Of a DNA stretch of 64,000 nucleotides, positions 61,512-64,000 are shown piece after piece. The notes under the pieces were generated by a model that saw only the letters and a program-made list of their open reading frames with translations, searched no databases and was not told the DNA's origin. The position numbers were made by a program, and so were the translations under genes. Numbering within the stretch: position 1 is the first letter of the stretch; every line of letters begins with the position of its first letter. The stretch is from Brachybacterium paraconglomeratum (GTDB lineage: Bacteria > Actinomycetota > Actinomycetes > Actinomycetales > Dermabacteraceae): the NCBI RefSeq assembly GCF_003994255.1, contig NZ_ML133863.1, positions 1 to 64,000 on the forward strand, in the 5' to 3' direction.

Positions 61512-62431
61512 CAGTAGTCGAGCTCCTCGCGCTTGGTGAGGCGGAAGGTGACCAGGGCCAGCGCCACGGAGCCGAGCATCATCACGGTGCCCATCGCCGA
61601 GGCGTAGCCGAACTGGGAGTTGAAGGAGAACGCGGTGCGGTAGAGGTAGGTCGACATGACGTCGGCCCCCGAGTCCGCCGCCGTACCGGTCATCGACATC
61701 ACGGCGACCAGCGCGTACGAGTCCAGGGTGCCGATCGCCAGATAGATCAGCGCGGTCTGGGCGTGGGACCAGATCAGCGGCAGGGTCACGTGCGCGAAGC
61801 TGCGCAGCCTCCCCGCCCCGTCCAGCGACGCCGCCTCGTACAGCTCCTGCGGCACCCCGCTCATCGCGGAGAGGAACAGGACCATGTAGAAGCCGACCGA
61901 GGACCACACCGCCGCCAGCGCGATCGCGAGCAGGATCGTGCGCGGGTTCCCGAGCGGACCGTTCGGCACGACCGCGAGGATGTCGGTGCCCACCAGGCGC
62001 AGCAGGCCGTCCAGCAGCCCGCCGCGGGATGCGTAGATGTAGCTGAACATGATGCCGATGATCACCACCGGCACCACCTGCGGGAAGAAGAACAGCACCC
62101 GGTAGGCGCCCGCCCCGCGGACGGCCCGGAGCGTGCCCGAGCCGCCGCGGGTGATCAGCGTGGCGAGCAGCAGCGCGAGCCCGAGGGTGACCACCGGGAT
62201 GATCACCAGCAGTACCGCATTGTGCGACACCGCCCTCCACCACGCCCCGTCCCTCGCCATCCGCACGTAGTTGTCCAGCCCGACGTACTCGAGAGTGGGG
62301 GTAAAGCCCGTCCAGTTCGTGAACGAGATCTGCACCCCCTGCGCGAAGCTCGACAGGACGAACACCGAGTACAGGACCAGACCGGGCGTGATGAAGGTGA
62401 GGATCAGCCACCACCTGCCGCGCAGATGCAT
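61511..62431 (-). CDS. Sugar ABC transporter permease (MalF/NgcF type)
   Basis: 306 residues, six membrane segments, with the loop ELYEAASLDGAGRLRSFAHVTLPLIW that docks the ATPase. Its start overlaps the end of the binding-protein gene. No ATPase gene is in the window part of the operon. Confidence 0.92.
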   Translation of the reverse strand: MHLRGRWWLILTFITPGLVLYSVFVLSSFAQGVQISFTNWTGFTPTLEYVGLDNYVRMARDGAWWRAVSHNAVLLVIIPVVTLGLALLLATLITRGGSGTLRAVRGAGAYRVLFFFPQVVPVVIIGIMFSYIYASRGGLLDGLLRLVGTDILAVVPNGPLGNPRTILLAIALAAVWSSVGFYMVLFLSAMSGVPQELYEAASLDGAGRLRSFAHVTLPLIWSHAQTALIYLAIGTLDSYALVAVMSMTGTAADSGADVMSTYLYRTAFSFNSQFGYASAMGTVMMLGSVALALVTFRLTKREELDY

Positions 62432-63927
62432 CAGCGGGTCTGCTTCGCGATCGCGTCGTCACCGGCGACCTGGTCCGCCGCCTTCTGGCAGCGGGCGAGG
62501 AAGCCGTCGACATCGAGGTCGTCCAGCAGCAGCGCGATCAGCGCGGCGCGGGTCTCCTCCGCCATCGCCGGGTACCAGGTCGGGTACTTCACGACCTGCC
62601 AGGGCTCGACCGCGTTGGAGCGCTCGATCATCTCGGTCAGCGTCGTGAACGGGTCGCTGAGCTGCTGGTCGTCGTGCGCGCCGGCGACCATGGTCACGCT
62701 GTTGGAGAGCTCGGCGTAGTTCTGCGAGGACTCCTTCGACAGCAGCGCGCGCAGCAGCTCGAGGGCGGCGGGCTTGTTCGCGGCGCCCTCGGGCACGAAC
62801 CAGCCGGCCCCGGGGTTGTTCGGGGTGAGGTCGGCGAGCGCCGGATCGGGGGAGGGCAGCGCCGCGGCGGTCATGCGGAAGCCCTCGGGGATCGCGGACT
62901 TCATCTCGTTCTCGAGCCAGGCGCCGACGGGGATGAACACCGCCTCGTGGTTCAGCCACGCGGTCTGCGACTGGACGTGGGTCATCTGGGCGACGCCCGG
63001 GAGGATCAGCTCGTCGGTGCGCAGCTGGAGCAGCGCCTCGGCAGCCTCGCGCACGGCGTCCTGCTGCCAGGCGCCCTCCTCGAGATTGTCGATGCTCCTC
63101 CAGACCTCCTGCCCGCCGATCTTCGCGACCAGCGGCTGGAGGATGCCTTCGTCGGGGTAGTTCGCGTGCTGGCCGGTGAAGGCGAACGGGAAGATCCCGT
63201 CGGCCTTGATCTCGGCGCAGAGCGACATCAGCTCGTCCCAGGTGGTCGGCGCCTCCCAGCCCTTCTCCTCGAGGAGGGCGGCGTCGTGCCAGAGCGCCCA
63301 GGCGTACTGGACGGTGTTCAGCCCGACGAGGGTGCCGTCGACGGTGCCCGCCTCGCGCACGCCCGGGTTCAGGGACTCCTCCACGGTGACCTCCGGGTCG
63401 TCCCAGCTGGGCGCGGCCATGAGGTCCTCGAGCGAGGCGAGCTGGCCGTTCGCGGTCAGCGAGGTGATGTCCAGGGCGCCGGCGCCGGAGTTCTGGAAGA
63501 GGTCCGGGGGAGTGCCGTTCACGAACTGGGGCTGGAGGGTGCTGAGGTCCTCTGTGCGCACGATGTCGGCTTCGAGCTCGGGGTGCTTCTCCTCGAGGAG
63601 CTGCTCGGTGAGGTCGAGATACGGCACCCCGCCGCCGCCGTCGAAGACGAAGGCCTTCAGCTCGCCGCCGGCGACGCCGAAGGGGTTCTCGGGGCTGGTC
63701 TCCGCGGCCCCGGCGGAGCCGCCGTCGGAGCCGCCCGCGTCGGCGCCCGGAGCGCCGGAGGTCGCGCAGGCGGAGAGGCCGACGGCGCCGAGCGCCCCGG
63801 CGAGGCCGAGCAGCGCGCGGCGCGTGGTGCCGGTGCCGGCGCTGCCCGGGGCGGCGGGAGCGGGGGTGGTGCGGTGCGTGGAGAGGGCGGAGAGGCGGGA
63901 GGAGCGGGAGGAGCGAGGGGTGGACAC
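62431..63927 (-). CDS. NgcE-like sugar-binding lipoprotein
   Basis: 498 residues from a GTG with GAAAGG upstream. Twin-arginine-like signal TTRRALLGLAGALGAVGLSAC with lipobox, Gly/Ala linker, then NPFGVAGGELKAFVFDGG, LQPQFVNGTPPDLFQNSGAGALD and GLWHD-like ALWHDAALLEEKGWEAPTTWDEL. These resemble the actinobacterial N-acetylglucosamine/diacetylchitobiose-binding family NgcE. With an RpiR regulator next to it, an amino sugar is a fair guess for the ligand. Upstream sequence to the window end is too short to show a promoter. Confidence 0.88.
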   Translation of the reverse strand: MSTPRSSRSSRLSALSTHRTTPAPAAPGSAGTGTTRRALLGLAGALGAVGLSACATSGAPGADAGGSDGGSAGAAETSPENPFGVAGGELKAFVFDGGGGVPYLDLTEQLLEEKHPELEADIVRTEDLSTLQPQFVNGTPPDLFQNSGAGALDITSLTANGQLASLEDLMAAPSWDDPEVTVEESLNPGVREAGTVDGTLVGLNTVQYAWALWHDAALLEEKGWEAPTTWDELMSLCAEIKADGIFPFAFTGQHANYPDEGILQPLVAKIGGQEVWRSIDNLEEGAWQQDAVREAAEALLQLRTDELILPGVAQMTHVQSQTAWLNHEAVFIPVGAWLENEMKSAIPEGFRMTAAALPSPDPALADLTPNNPGAGWFVPEGAANKPAALELLRALLSKESSQNYAELSNSVTMVAGAHDDQQLSDPFTTLTEMIERSNAVEPWQVVKYPTWYPAMAEETRAALIALLLDDLDVDGFLARCQKAADQVAGDDAIAKQTR

Positions 63928-64000
63928 GACGGGCCTTTCGACGTCCGAGGGGTGACGACGACAGCGTGGCGGGCCGAGATGACGAGCCGGTGACCTCGAG

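Overview
The window is 64 kb of high-GC, gene-dense actinobacterial DNA. It has leaderless-looking and GTG starts, sugar ABC importers without their own ATPase, a DUF222/HNH protein, a mycothiol-enzyme-like DinB-fold protein, WYL and ROK regulators and a CsoR copper sensor. This mix suggests a Micrococcales-type actinobacterium, possibly close to Brachybacterium; the genus is inference, because no rRNA or marker gene is present. I saw no tRNA, rRNA, CRISPR array or phage genes.

Region 1 (1-941) is a scarred left edge. An IS3-type element runs off the window and has inserted into the orfA of a second IS3-type element. Beyond it lie two CsoR-like operator boxes with no copper gene beside them.

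Region 2 (about 1850-19140) is a copper-resistance island. It holds a cysteine-rich cytosolic copper store (Csp3-like); a ydhK-cueP-tlpA-ccdA operon for extracytoplasmic copper binding and thiol reduction; a two-component system; a SHOCT protein plus multicopper oxidase; a TetR/MFS efflux pair; and copZ, a membrane-anchored His-rich protein, copA (P1B-1), a YHS-like protein, a flavoprotein reductase, copB (P1B-3) and csoR. Two near-perfect CsoR operators with 7-3-7 geometry precede copZ and copB. A direct-repeat motif shared by the ydhK and response-regulator/SHOCT intergenic regions is a candidate site for the response regulator.

Region 3 (19.6-38.4 kb) is ordinary core and accessory metabolism. 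It has an intradiol-dioxygenase-like lipoprotein, dihydroxyacetone kinase subunits DhaK and DhaL, two TSUP permeases, a WYL regulator divergent from a DinB-like protein, an MFS transporter broken by a one-base frameshift, an SRPBCC protein, MgtE, a MarR/MFS pair, a DUF222-HNH protein, a Gfo/Idh/MocA dehydrogenase, an AspT-like transporter and a TIGR03083 protein.

Region 4 (38.4-50.3 kb) is for sugar use. A six-gene minus-strand operon (binding protein, two permeases, two Gfo/Idh dehydrogenases, one ThuA protein) faces away from a LacI regulator. Next come a ROK repressor, xylA and xylB. Matching 7-7-7 dyads sit on the promoters of both xylA and the ABC operon, so one ROK (XylR-like) repressor probably controls both.

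Region 5 (50.3-58.5 kb) is a type I restriction-modification locus (hsdM-hsdS ... hsdR, minus strand) carrying a two-gene plus-strand cassette between hsdS and hsdR. The first gene encodes a PD-(D/E)XK-like plus helix-turn-helix protein, the second a nucleotidyltransferase-fold protein. This looks like an AbiE/MenAT-type toxin-antitoxin pair embedded in a restriction system and is the most interesting find. Region 6 (58.5-64 kb) holds an endonuclease/exonuclease/phosphatase-family protein, an RpiR regulator and an NgcEFG-like amino-sugar importer lacking its ATPase.
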